From Synechococcus sp. PCC 6312 (lineage in GTDB: Bacteria; Cyanobacteriota; Cyanobacteriia; Thermosynechococcales; Thermosynechococcaceae): a stretch of DNA of 64,000 bases. Both the position numbers and the translations under genes were made by a program. Shown here piece after piece: positions 1 through 8,827 of the stretch. The notes beneath the pieces are model-generated. The model did no database searches and was not told where the DNA came from. It was given only the letters and a program-made list of their open reading frames with translations. The stretch's first letter is position 1; every line of letters starts with the position of its first letter. The stretch covers positions 373,501 through 437,500 of the forward strand of contig NC_019680.1 in assembly GCF_000316685.1 (NCBI RefSeq), read 5' to 3'.

Positions 1-396
1 ATTCCCATGACCACCAAACTCACCAACAAATCTTCCCCCTGGTTTTAAGGCTCGCCAAACCCCATCAATCACCTGATCCGGTTTTTGCATCCAGTGTAGA
101 GCCGCATTACTAAACACTGCATCAAACTCGGCCTGGAAGTTCAGGTGATGACCATTGAGGCAGCGAGCATCTAATCCAATGCCTTGGGCGGCATGAATCA
201 GGTTGGGACTGGAATCAACACCGACTACGTCGCAACCAAACTCCTTTATTTTTGCCCCTAGCACCCCATCGCCACAGCCTAGATCAAGAATCTTTTCCCC
301 AGCTTTTGGTGCCAGCCATTCCACAACCGGCAACCCTAAATCAGTGACAAAACGAGCATTCTGGGCATAGGTGTGGGAATTCCAGGCCTGGGTCAT
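1..396 (-). CDS. Class I SAM-dependent methyltransferase, 3' end off window
   Basis: The first 132 residues of a methyltransferase are present; the C-terminus lies beyond the left edge. The SAM-binding motif I is ILDLGCGDGV (residues 36-45), followed by the acidic ribose-contact residue in GVDSS (Asp61), a motif with FDAVFSNAALHWM (91-103) and a post-motif LKPGG (117-121). That order is typical of small-molecule methyltransferases of the trans-aconitate/UbiE-like type, but the substrate cannot be told. The ATG at 394-396 overlaps the TGA of the upstream pseudogene (ATGA), so the two were once translationally coupled. The start codon includes a CCAGGCCTGG palindrome six bases in, encoding Gln-Ala-Trp. 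Confidence 0.85.
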   Translation of the reverse strand, partial: MTQAWNSHTYAQNARFVTDLGLPVVEWLAPKAGEKILDLGCGDGVLGAKIKEFGCDVVGVDSSPNLIHAAQGIGLDARCLNGHHLNFQAEFDAVFSNAALHWMQKPDQVIDGVWRALKPGGRFVGEFGGHGN

Positions 397-788
397 AAGG
401 CATCTCCTCTCAACTTGCTCTCAGTCAAGGCTTCAATCGTAGCAGTTCCTGCCTCTATAGCTTGAATCCGCAACTCGTAGCCGTACAACAACCGCATTGC
501 AGTCAGAGGAATTGTTTCTGATTTATTGATGTAAATCTCGCGATATTGACCATCTCAAACCACAGCTCCCATGTAAACGTCAAATGTGCAAGAAGTCCCA
601 TCAGCTAATGTTGGGGTGTCACGACCTGCCCAAATCATGTCCAACGCCGAGATACCATTAGCTGGTAAGGTTCAATAGCCTGAAAACCCCCTATCAATGA
701 TCGCCGTTACTAACTGATTCATGGTCTTAGTCTTGATGATAATTGATCAGGTTGGCTCGCAATTTTGAGTCAGCATTTCCTGCATCAT
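393..788 (-). pseudogene. Decayed clan AA (retropepsin-like) aspartic protease
   Basis: One reading frame of 132 codons from an ATGATG at 788 to a TGA at 393 matches the small cyanobacterial clan AA aspartic proteases: AIID-x-GFSGY-x-TLP near the active site, then LADG, a DVY strand, and the C-terminal LLYGYELRI block. It is broken by three in-frame TGA codons, at codons 14, 39 and 78, the last falling where the family has Trp in a VVWDG-like stretch. The catalytic Asp-Thr-Gly is also changed to Asp-Arg-Gly. There is no frameshift, so the decay is by point mutation only. It overlaps the downstream methyltransferase by four bases. Family assignment is from motif memory. Confidence 0.7.
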
Positions 789-990
789 TGGAGCATTTCA
801 TCTTCTTTAGGATAGCGGGGGGATCAAACGGCGACAGATCTCTCCGATGACTCAGATGTTATCTCTCTATTCTGAGCTAGACCATTACGCCCTGATCACA
901 GATAGCAAAGTCAATAGCCAGCATTACCCTTGCTCATCCTCTAGTTGACGGCTAAAGTTGCTGTGTGACCATTTCTGCCAGGCCAAGGGG

Positions 991-2109
991 ATGTATCTCC
1001 AGCATCTTTCACTGCGCTACTTTCGGAATTATGTTGAACAACAGGTTAAGTTCCAGGCCCCCAAAATCATTCTAGTGGGTGAAAATGCCCAGGGTAAATC
1101 CAACCTCTTAGAAGCGGTGGAGTGGTTGGCTTGCCTTAGTTCCCATCGCACGGGTCGAGATCGGGATTTAATTCAAACCGAGCAACCCCAGGCCCTGATC
1201 CAAGCAGAGATGGTGCGTGCCAGTGGCCCCTTAGAGTTGGGGGCTGTTTTACGACAAAGTGGGCGGCGGAGTTTATTGGTGAATGGGGAGTTAGTGCCTC
1301 GATCTCTGGACTTTTTGGGACATCTCAATGCCGTGCAATTTTCCAGCTTGGATTTAGACCTGGTGCGGGGGGGGCCAACAGAGCGGCGGGCCTGGTTAGA
1401 TCGGGTCTTGACCCAACTAGAACCCATTTATGCCCATCTTTGGCAGACCTATCAACACATTCTCCGCCAACGCAATGCCCTCCTGAAACAAGTCCTAAAC
1501 CAAACCACGGATGCCAGCCAACTGCCCCTCTGGAATCAACAACTGGCGACAGCGGGAGTTCGGTTAATGCGGCGGCGACATCGGCTGATTGAACGGTTAG
1601 GGCCCCTGTCCCAGGCCTGGCAGGAGAAAATTAGCGATCATCGGGAACACCTGCAATTGAACTATGGGGCAAATGTAACGGCCCCCACCCAGGCCCCAGA
1701 AGACCTCTGGCAAGCCTTTATGGAAAAAATACAAGCTCGGACGTTGGCCGAACAGATCCAAGGCACGACCTTAGTTGGCCCCCATCGGGATGATGTCGAG
1801 TTACTGATCAATGGCACCCCAGCCCGACAATATGGCTCCCAGGGACAGCAGCGCACTCTTGTCTTAGCCTTGAAGCTGGCGGAATTGGAGTTAATTGAGG
1901 TTGTGATTGGAGAGTCGCCCTTATTACTGTTGGATGATGTCTTAGCGGAACTGGATTTACAACGCCAAAATCAACTTCTAGGGACTATTGAAAATCGCTT
2001 CCAAACGATCATCACCACAACTCATTTAGGTGCATTTGACCCGGCCTGGTTAAGTGCTGCCCAAGTGATGACGGTCAAGGCCGGCCGAGTGAATCCAACC
2101 CTCCCATAA
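991..2109 (+). CDS. recF: DNA replication and repair protein RecF
   Basis: RecF is an SMC-like ATPase that helps load RecA through RecOR at single-stranded gaps. The Walker A motif GENAQGKS is at residues 30-37, the ABC-type signature region contains GSQGQQRT near residue 285, and Walker B LLLLDDVLAELD carries Asp315-Asp316. Length 372 residues fits the family. I chose the ATG at 991, preceded by AAGGGG, rather than the upstream TTG at 958, because the protein proper begins MYLQHLSLRYFRNY as in other RecF proteins. A short gap separates it from trmB on the same strand. Confidence 0.95.
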   Translation: MYLQHLSLRYFRNYVEQQVKFQAPKIILVGENAQGKSNLLEAVEWLACLSSHRTGRDRDLIQTEQPQALIQAEMVRASGPLELGAVLRQSGRRSLLVNGELVPRSLDFLGHLNAVQFSSLDLDLVRGGPTERRAWLDRVLTQLEPIYAHLWQTYQHILRQRNALLKQVLNQTTDASQLPLWNQQLATAGVRLMRRRHRLIERLGPLSQAWQEKISDHREHLQLNYGANVTAPTQAPEDLWQAFMEKIQARTLAEQIQGTTLVGPHRDDVELLINGTPARQYGSQGQQRTLVLALKLAELELIEVVIGESPLLLLDDVLAELDLQRQNQLLGTIENRFQTIITTTHLGAFDPAWLSAAQVMTVKAGRVNPTLP

Positions 2110-2165
2110 CTCGACCTCAACCCACTACGCTGGGAAGGTGATCACTCCCGATTTAGCCTAGACTA

Positions 2166-2846
2166 ATGCCCTACATTCGCACTCGCCAGCACGTTAATCC
2201 CCTCAGTCGCCAGTTTCAAACCCCCATCGAAACTCCGGCCTGGGAGACTGTTTTTGCTCATCCGGATCAGCCCTTGCATTTAGATATTGGTTGTGCACGG
2301 GGACGATTTGTTCTGGAGATGGCGGAAATTTGTCCCAACTGGAACTTTATGGGTTTAGAAATTCGGAAAGTCCTCGTGGATGAAGCCAATGGAATCGCCC
2401 AGGCCAGAGGTTTAGGGAATTTATCCTATCTATTTGCCAATGCCAATGTTTCCCTGTCCCAGGTTTTTGCTCCTGCCACTGTGGATTTAGTCACAATTCA
2501 GTTTCCAGATCCCTGGTTCAAACGCCGCCACCAGAAACGCCGCCTGGTTCAGCCAGAATTGGTCGCCGCCTTGGCCCAAATCATCAAACCCGGTGGTTTT
2601 GTCTTTCTGCAATCGGATGTTTTAGAGGTGGCCGTACAAATGCGGGAAACGTTTGCTGAACATTCCCTATTTAAGGTGGGTTGTCCGGCTCGATATGGCC
2701 TAGGCGAGATATGTAGTGATTTGGAGCAGGGGCGCTGGCTAGGGGAAAATCCTTTACCTGTGAAAACAGAACGAGAAAAGCGGGTTGAGTTCTATCAGCT
2801 ACCGATTTACCGTTGCGGTTTCTTGCGCCAAGAGGTTGAGAATTGA
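2166..2846 (+). CDS. trmB: tRNA (guanine-N7-)-methyltransferase
   Basis: TrmB methylates N7 of G46 in the variable loop of tRNAs using SAM. The 226-residue protein shows the SAM motif LDIGCARGRF near residue 38, the family stretch FMGLEIRK, and the hallmark FPDPWFKRRHQKRR (about residues 116-129) that contacts tRNA. The start is an ATG at 2166 giving MPYIRTRQHVNP. Its last 48 bases overlap the end of lpxB on the other strand, so the two mRNAs would be complementary at their 3' ends. Confidence 0.95.
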   Translation: MPYIRTRQHVNPLSRQFQTPIETPAWETVFAHPDQPLHLDIGCARGRFVLEMAEICPNWNFMGLEIRKVLVDEANGIAQARGLGNLSYLFANANVSLSQVFAPATVDLVTIQFPDPWFKRRHQKRRLVQPELVAALAQIIKPGGFVFLQSDVLEVAVQMRETFAEHSLFKVGCPARYGLGEICSDLEQGRWLGENPLPVKTEREKRVEFYQLPIYRCGFLRQEVEN

Positions 2847-3986
2847 TTGGGCGGCACGGTGGACGGCTCCCGGTTCTCCAGCCAGGTGCTTGACCCGATC
2901 ATAGCCCGCCAACATTTGAGCTTTGGTTTGGGGAGTTTGGAGAATATCTAAGCTAGTGGCAGCAATTTTTTCAGGCGTGGCGTTTTCTTGGAGGAGTTCC
3001 GGGACAACTGGCTCCATGGCAATTAAATTAGGTGGGGAAACGTAATCTAAATCAAACTTCAAGAACGTCTGATAGAGCCACAGCCCGAAAGGATTGATCC
3101 GATAAACCACGACTTGCGGAACATTCATTAAGGCAATTTCTAGGTTGACGGTTCCTGACTTGGCCAGGGTCAAATCCGCAGCGGCCATCAACAACAAGGG
3201 ATCCTCTAAAATCGGAATGTCCAGGCCAAACTCTGCAACCGTAGCTGCAATTTCATCTCGATACTGAGCCAATGAGAGGGAAAGCCAAAACCGGGCCTGG
3301 GGGAGTTGGGCTTGAATAATTTTGACGGCCCTTAGAAATAGAGGCAATAGGGACTTAATTTCTTGATAACGGGAGACTGGAAACAGGACAATGGCCAATT
3401 CATCGGCTTTAAGCCCTAACTGTTGCCGGGCCTGGTCACGCTTGGGAGCATTTTTGACCCGATCCACGAGGGGATGCCCGACCCAAGTAATGTTTGCCCC
3501 GTGTTTTTTGTAGTACCGTTCTTCTTCGGGAAAGATGGCAATCATCTGATCGCTAATCTCAATCAGCTTTTGAGTTGTTTTTTGGCTATGAGACCAGATC
3601 CATTCCTGGGGGGCGATGTAATAGACGGTGGGAACTGAGAGATTTTTGCGGATATATTGGCCCAAGGTTAGATTGGCGGCAATGTAATCAATGTAAATCA
3701 CTAAGTCCGGGGGATTGGCCTGGAGATATTTTTTGGCTAGAGTTTGAAACTTCAGCGTGGGGGCCACATAGCGCAGGGCCTCGACAAAACCAATGGAACT
3801 AATTCGGCGGGTGTCGTAAATAATTTTGGCTCCAGCGGTTGCCATCCGTTGTCCCCCCAGGCCGGTGATCTCCAATTCCCACCCCCGTTGCTGGGCCTGG
3901 TCAAAGAGGGCGGCGACTAAGAGACCCCCTTGCAAATCACCAGAAATTTCACCAGTGCTAATGAAAATCTTGAAGTTTTTTGTCAT
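2799..3986 (-). CDS. lpxB: Lipid-A-disaccharide synthase
   Basis: LpxB (GT19) joins UDP-2,3-diacylglucosamine to lipid X to form the lipid A disaccharide at the inner membrane face. The N-terminus reads IFISTGEISGDLQGG, matching the family's GExSGD motif, and later blocks PQEWIWS, IFPEEERYY, WVGHPLVD and KSGTVNLEIAL are all family hallmarks. The 395-residue length is normal. It is the last gene of the bamA-lpxC-fabZ-lpxA-lpxB operon, 13 bases after lpxA. Confidence 0.95.
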   Translation of the reverse strand: MTKNFKIFISTGEISGDLQGGLLVAALFDQAQQRGWELEITGLGGQRMATAGAKIIYDTRRISSIGFVEALRYVAPTLKFQTLAKKYLQANPPDLVIYIDYIAANLTLGQYIRKNLSVPTVYYIAPQEWIWSHSQKTTQKLIEISDQMIAIFPEEERYYKKHGANITWVGHPLVDRVKNAPKRDQARQQLGLKADELAIVLFPVSRYQEIKSLLPLFLRAVKIIQAQLPQARFWLSLSLAQYRDEIAATVAEFGLDIPILEDPLLLMAAADLTLAKSGTVNLEIALMNVPQVVVYRINPFGLWLYQTFLKFDLDYVSPPNLIAMEPVVPELLQENATPEKIAATSLDILQTPQTKAQMLAGYDRVKHLAGEPGAVHRAAQSILNLLAQETATVNR

Positions 3987-3999
3987 ACCCAGCCTGACC

Positions 4000-4824
4000 T
4001 TAAGTGGACTCGCGAGACTCAGAGGGCGTGTTTTTATTCCCTGGAGTTAAGCCGCGCCGACCGGGGGTCTGGGCCTGGTTCAGAAAGCGATTCAGATGAC
4101 CGAGCGATTCACAGGGTTCTAGGGTCTCTAAACTATTTAAGGCTTTTTCTAAGGGTAAGTCATCGCGATAGATGCGCCGAAAGGCTTGCTTGAGGATAGA
4201 CATTTCCCGATCATCCAAGCCGGAACGCCTTAAGCCCACCTGATTCAAGGCACGAATCCGGGCCGGATGCCCTTCAACCAACATAAATGGCGGCACATCC
4301 CGATCCACCCGCGCCATCGCCCCAATCATGGCCAACCGCCCAATCCGGACAAATTGATGAATGCCTACCATGCCGCCAATCCGCGCCTTCGATTCAATCC
4401 AAACATGACCAGCAATGGAACTGGCATTAGTAATCACAACTTGATCTTCAATCACACAGTCATGGGCAATGTGAACGTAGGCCAAAAGCCAATTCCCGTT
4501 GCCAATTTGAGTCACTTCCCCAGGCCCATTGGCACAGTTAATCGTCACATATTCCCGAATGCAGTTATCATCCCCAATCCTGACCCCACTGTCGGCCCCG
4601 GCATACTTTTGATCCTGGGAAATAGTGCCAATCACCGCTCCTGGAAAGATTTGATTGCGTTGTCCAATTTCTGTCCGCCCCGCCAGAACCACATGGGCCC
4701 CAATTTGGGTATCCGCCCCCACTTTCACACCCGCGCCAATCACTGCGTAGGGGCCAACTTGGACAGTTGGGTCAACCTCTGCATCAGGATGAATAACAGC
4801 CGTGGGATGAATCAGGGTTTGCAT
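4000..4824 (-). CDS. lpxA: UDP-N-acetylglucosamine acyltransferase
   Basis: LpxA catalyses the first step of lipid A synthesis, moving a 3-hydroxyacyl chain from ACP to UDP-GlcNAc. The protein is a left-handed beta helix made of hexapeptide repeats (HPTAVI, HPDAEV, GPYAVI, GAHVVL and so on) with the catalytic-histidine region GMVGIHQFVRIGR. I placed the start at the ATG at 4824 (MQTLIHPTAVI, 274 residues); the longer frame to 4878 adds a proline-rich 18-residue leader not seen in LpxA. It follows fabZ by 57 bases. Confidence 0.95.
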   Translation of the reverse strand: MQTLIHPTAVIHPDAEVDPTVQVGPYAVIGAGVKVGADTQIGAHVVLAGRTEIGQRNQIFPGAVIGTISQDQKYAGADSGVRIGDDNCIREYVTINCANGPGEVTQIGNGNWLLAYVHIAHDCVIEDQVVITNASSIAGHVWIESKARIGGMVGIHQFVRIGRLAMIGAMARVDRDVPPFMLVEGHPARIRALNQVGLRRSGLDDREMSILKQAFRRIYRDDLPLEKALNSLETLEPCESLGHLNRFLNQAQTPGRRGLTPGNKNTPSESREST

Positions 4825-4881
4825 GGGTATCCTAAATTCCCGCAGTGGGGGGGACTTGCTCAGGGGGGAAGGGGGCAATAC

Positions 4882-5370
4882 TCAATCCACTAAGGAAAAC
4901 ATCATCTCTCCTTCACAGGCCAGTTGTCCGTTCACCTCTGCCTTCCCTTGCATTTTGCCAAATCGCTGTTGTTTAATGCAGATCAATTCCGCTGTTAAAA
5001 TTAATTGATCCCCTGGGGTAACGGGGCGGCGGAACCTTACCTTGTCAATCCCAGCGAACATGGATAATTTACCCTTTAGATCCCCCATTTGCATGAGAAT
5101 CACGCCACCCACTTGGGCCATGGCTTCGACAATCAACACCCCCGGCATGATCGGTCGCCCCGGAAAATGACCTTGGAAGAAGGGTTCATTCACCGTGACA
5201 TTTTTGAGGCCAACAGCCCGCGACCCTGGGACATAATCAATAATTCGATCCACCAACAAAAATGGATAGCGATGGGGAAGGAGGGCTTGAATTTCAATTA
5301 CCGATAAAACCGAGTGATTAGGGTCGGGTTGGGTCGAGGCCTGGGCCGCAGGGGAGGTCAAGGTGGGCAT
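4882..5370 (-). CDS. fabZ: 3-hydroxyacyl-[acyl-carrier-protein] dehydratase FabZ
   Basis: FabZ dehydrates 3-hydroxyacyl-ACP in fatty acid elongation and draws on the same hydroxyacyl-ACP pool as LpxA and LpxC substrates. Family motifs are [29 protein letters not shown] with the catalytic His, and [10 protein letters not shown] with the catalytic Glu. The ATG at 5370 lies one base after the lpxC stop codon (CCCTAAAATGCCC), so translation is probably coupled. From this start the protein has 162 residues; the first 30 or so are a low-complexity extension before the hot-dog fold begins. Confidence 0.95.
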   Translation of the reverse strand: MPTLTSPAAQASTQPDPNHSVLSVIEIQALLPHRYPFLLVDRIIDYVPGSRAVGLKNVTVNEPFFQGHFPGRPIMPGVLIVEAMAQVGGVILMQMGDLKGKLSMFAGIDKVRFRRPVTPGDQLILTAELICIKQQRFGKMQGKAEVNGQLACEGEMMFSLVD

Positions 5371-5371
5371 T

Positions 5372-6271
5372 TTAGGGAGACGGGGTAGAAGGGGGAGTAG
5401 CTGCAATGGCCTGGGCTAAACGGGTGTGAAGGGTATGACTCGCTTTGTACGCTACATAATGGGCGACAGGGGGTGTTCCCAACAGGGCTAAATCTCCCCA
5501 AAAGTCCAAGATCTTGTGACGGACTGGCTCATTGATAAAGCGCAAGGGAGGATTTACCCAACCAGAATGGCTACAAACCAAAGCATTTTCTAGGCTACCA
5601 CCTTTGATCAATCCCGCTGCTTGCAGTTGCGCAACTTGTTCGGCCAGGCCAAAGGTACGGGCGGGGGCAATTTCACTGGCCAAATCTCGCACCAGGCAGC
5701 TAAACCACTGTTGGCCAATCGCCGCATAGTCGGAAAAATCAATCCCATAGGTGAGGCGAGTTTCTGGGGCCGGTAACGCGAGGGCAAAACTATCTCCGGC
5801 CTGGACATAGACCGGCTCTGCGAGAAAGGATTGGACTTTGGGGCCATTTTGCTGAATCAGACCCACAGAACTGAGGGCTGTCAACCAGGCCTGGGCCGAG
5901 CCATCCAAAAGGGGGACTTCTGGGCCATCCAAGGCAATAACGAGATTATCCACGCCAGCAATAAGCAACGCCGCTAATAAATGCTCAATCGTCCGGACAG
6001 ACCCCTGCTCGGTGGCTAATTCTGTCGAAAGTTGGGTAGCTCTCACAAACTCTATCTGGGCGGGAATCATGGGGCCATCCCCTAAGTCTATCCGCCTAAA
6101 TTGTCGCCCTTGATCCACCGCGGCGGGTTGCAATTCCACCCTCACCTCCAGGCCGGAATGGAGTCCTACGCCCGTAATCGTGATGGCCTGGGCCAGGGTT
6201 TTTTGGGCTGGAAACAGTTGTCCGTGAGCAGGAACCGCAAACGTGATCCCAGGTAAAGAAGTTTCAGGCAT
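5372..6271 (-). CDS. lpxC: UDP-3-O-acyl-N-acetylglucosamine deacetylase
   Basis: LpxC is the zinc-dependent deacetylase that commits UDP-acyl-GlcNAc to lipid A. The sequence shows [16 protein letters not shown] at the N-terminus, the zinc-ligand helix [11 protein letters not shown], the VPLLDGSAQ loop, and the second metal/active-site segment [15 protein letters not shown]. Length 299 residues is typical. It starts six bases downstream of the bamA stop and ends one base before fabZ, so all three are surely cotranscribed. Confidence 0.95.
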   Translation of the reverse strand: MPETSLPGITFAVPAHGQLFPAQKTLAQAITITGVGLHSGLEVRVELQPAAVDQGRQFRRIDLGDGPMIPAQIEFVRATQLSTELATEQGSVRTIEHLLAALLIAGVDNLVIALDGPEVPLLDGSAQAWLTALSSVGLIQQNGPKVQSFLAEPVYVQAGDSFALALPAPETRLTYGIDFSDYAAIGQQWFSCLVRDLASEIAPARTFGLAEQVAQLQAAGLIKGGSLENALVCSHSGWVNPPLRFINEPVRHKILDFWGDLALLGTPPVAHYVAYKASHTLHTRLAQAIAATPPSTPSP

Positions 6272-6276
6272 TGATT

Positions 6277-8505
6277 TTAGAAACGCTCCCCAATTCCAAA
6301 GCTGATGGCACTCCCACCTTGGTTATTAAAGCCAAAATCAATCCGAATATTACCGAGGGGGGTATTCACCCGTACCCCTGCCCCATAGCCCAGGCCTTCC
6401 CCTGGTTTGCCGCGGACGACCCCTGGAATCCCAAATACGGCACTTTGTGAGTCAAGGGTTGTAGCTGCATCAACAAAGAGCGCGCCGCCAACAATACTAA
6501 CAATGGGGAAACGATACTCCAAAGTCCCTTGGATAAAACTGCGTCCACTGCCCAATTCTCCTTCACCCCAACCCCGGACTGAGTTCACACCACCCAAGGT
6601 AAAGGACTCATAGGGAGGTAAATCGCCCACCACCGTCCCGGCCTGGAGGTTAATGGCAATGGTTTGGGGGCCATCAAAGCGGAGGAACTTCACCGGAATG
6701 AAATAGCTGTAACTGCCCCGAAACTTACTCATAAAAATACTGCCGGAGCCAACCGGAATGGATTGTTCCAGGCCAACTCGGATTACTGAGCCACTGGTTG
6801 GCCGGAGAGGGTCATCGCGTAAATCCCGTAAAATCGCCGCCTGTACTGTTAATAGGTCATCCACCCCCGTACAACTAAAGGTCAAGCAGTCCCCTAGCTC
6901 ATCGGTGGAGACAATGGCCAATGAGGCATCTCGGGAGGAGACGTTTTGATACTGCAAGCCAAGAGAACCCGTCCAGGCCTTGGGCATTAGATCGGGGTCT
7001 GTGGTAAACGGCCGGGTAAAGAAGATACTGGCCCCCAGGCGGTTAATCCGAACCCAGTCTCCATTCGCTAAGGTGACTTCTGTGGGGCCACCGGTAAACA
7101 CATAGGGCACGGTCAAGCGGTTAAAGATATTCGCTGTATAGGATGTCCGATAGGGGTCTCCCTTAATCCAGGGATCCGTAAAGCCAATGTCAAAGAGAAT
7201 GTCCCCCTGAGTCCCGGCCTGGATTTCCGAATTAAACTTATAATTACGTCCAAAAAGATTATTTTGCTGAAAACTGATTGTCCCAAACAAACCCGCCGCA
7301 GAACTATACCCAGCCCCAGCGGAAATACTGCCTGTGTTTCGCTCTTTGATGTTTAGGACCATGACCACCTTACGGGGATCTTCCCCAGGATCCAGGCTGA
7401 CCTTGACATCCTCAAACAGGTTTAAGTCAAACAGGCTCTTCAGATCTTTTTGAACCGTATCTTGATTCAGAACACTGCCAGGTTCGGTGCGTAGTTCCCG
7501 GAGAATGACAAAGTCTTGAGTATTTTGCTTGGTCGGTTCGTCTTCTTTGTTGAGGAACTTGAGACTAATTTTCTCGACTACCCCTTCCGCCACTTGCAAC
7601 GTCACCACCCCATCCGGATCCACTTGCGGCGTACCCACGACTTGGCCAAGGATATAGCCGTTATCCTGGTAGAACTTGTTGATTTGCTCAATGCCTTCTT
7701 GAATTTGGCGCAGGTTAATATTCTTGCCCACTTGGGGAGCAAAGATTTCCGTTACTTTCTCCTGCTTAAGAATTTGATTGCCGGCCACTTGCACACCCCG
7801 TAGGACTGGATAGGGTTGAACCACAAAGGTGACCCGTACCCCCAAGGGTGTATCTGAGGGATCGACTTTGACATCGGCAAAAAAGCCGGTACTAAAAATG
7901 GCGTTGGCATCCTGTTGCAGTTGCGTCCGAGTTGCAGTTCCTCCAGGCCGGGTTGAAATCACTTGATAGACTAATTGCTCCAATTCTGGCGTTTTCGCCC
8001 CTTGGACAACCACCTCAGCAATTAAAACCCGCGGTTCATCAGGGGCAGGGGGTTGGGTGGTCGTTGGGGGGGGTGAAGCGGGAGGTGGGGAGGTAGTTGG
8101 GGCAGGCGGCGTTGCGTCAGAGGGAGTTGGGACTGCTGGGGATGAGGCGGCAGGGGGGGCAGGGGTTTCTGTAGTGGTGGGGGCAGACGGAGGGGCTGGG
8201 GCCTGGGCAATCGGGAACGGGGCTAGGGGTGGCGGTAAACGGGTCTCAAATGGAGTTTCTGCCGAACCGGGCTGGGCCGGGGTCATCCCTGGGGAACTCA
8301 AAGACGGATTATCCCCCCCCTGTCCAAACTCAACCGGATTGGCAACAAGTGCAGAGTTAAGAGGGGAAATATCCGGTTCTGCTTGGGCCGATAACGCCGG
8401 AACCAGCCACCCCCAGGCCAAGACTGTTGGGAGAGCTAAAAGTCCTGAGAAGCCAGACGCACGGCTGAGGAGTAAAAATAGTTTTTCTGTCACGCGGCAC
8501 ACCAC
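6277..8505 (-). CDS. bamA: Outer membrane assembly protein, Omp85/BamA family
   Basis: Omp85 inserts beta-barrel proteins into the outer membrane and is related to chloroplast Toc75. The protein has a signal-peptide-like N-terminus (hydrophobic residues 20-40, cleavage near AQAE), a proline/threonine/serine-rich linker (about 90-158), three POTRA-like modules (about 159-400) and a C-terminal beta-barrel of roughly 340 residues with the VRGWGEGELGSGRS loop and a terminal Phe after GIGER. Start is uncertain: GTG codons at 8505, 8502 and 8493 are all possible and no clear ribosome site is seen. It heads the lpx operon, so barrel assembly and lipid A synthesis are probably co-expressed. Confidence 0.93.
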   Translation of the reverse strand: MVCRVTEKLFLLLSRASGFSGLLALPTVLAWGWLVPALSAQAEPDISPLNSALVANPVEFGQGGDNPSLSSPGMTPAQPGSAETPFETRLPPPLAPFPIAQAPAPPSAPTTTETPAPPAASSPAVPTPSDATPPAPTTSPPPASPPPTTTQPPAPDEPRVLIAEVVVQGAKTPELEQLVYQVISTRPGGTATRTQLQQDANAIFSTGFFADVKVDPSDTPLGVRVTFVVQPYPVLRGVQVAGNQILKQEKVTEIFAPQVGKNINLRQIQEGIEQINKFYQDNGYILGQVVGTPQVDPDGVVTLQVAEGVVEKISLKFLNKEDEPTKQNTQDFVILRELRTEPGSVLNQDTVQKDLKSLFDLNLFEDVKVSLDPGEDPRKVVMVLNIKERNTGSISAGAGYSSAAGLFGTISFQQNNLFGRNYKFNSEIQAGTQGDILFDIGFTDPWIKGDPYRTSYTANIFNRLTVPYVFTGGPTEVTLANGDWVRINRLGASIFFTRPFTTDPDLMPKAWTGSLGLQYQNVSSRDASLAIVSTDELGDCLTFSCTGVDDLLTVQAAILRDLRDDPLRPTSGSVIRVGLEQSIPVGSGSIFMSKFRGSYSYFIPVKFLRFDGPQTIAINLQAGTVVGDLPPYESFTLGGVNSVRGWGEGELGSGRSFIQGTLEYRFPIVSIVGGALFVDAATTLDSQSAVFGIPGVVRGKPGEGLGYGAGVRVNTPLGNIRIDFGFNNQGGSAISFGIGERF

Positions 8506-8827
8506 ACACTAAGAGGTAATAATACCCAGCCATCGGGACGTATTTTACCGCATCCCAGTTCCATGACAAGGAAAGTAACTTGATTAAGATAGGTTTTTAA
8601 CTTACCCCCAATCGTCCCACAAGTCGAATTTATCTGCCGATGATCACCACCATGAGCCTTTGTGACCCTGACTCGGCCGCCAAAAATGGGCCAGATCAGG
8701 TATCTTTACCTTGAGGCTTACGCCTGGGCAGCGGCCCCTATGCACTGATTTTTGATTCCTTCTCCAGTGCTAGCTTGTTGATGGCCCGCCCATGTTCTCA
8801 GCCCCCCATCGGGTTTAAACCTGCCCT
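8506..8827. other. Divergent intergenic region, bamA / nuclease
   Basis: A 322-base spacer between the divergent bamA operon and the SbcD-like nuclease gene. It must hold both promoters. I see no gene, RNA or repeat that I can name. The middle part (about 8670-8760) is richer in G+C than the flanks, with a short inverted pair gaggctta/gcctggg, but no convincing stem-loop. Confidence 0.5.

Noticed and set aside
4267-4893. 208-codon plus-strand frame opposite lpxA
   Set aside because: It is the complement of lpxA and part of fabZ, with Asn/His/Pro-rich composition unlike a real protein.
8057-8512. 151-codon plus-strand frame opposite the Pro-rich part of bamA
   Set aside because: The Gly/Ala/Val repeats are the mirror of the Pro/Thr linker on the other strand.
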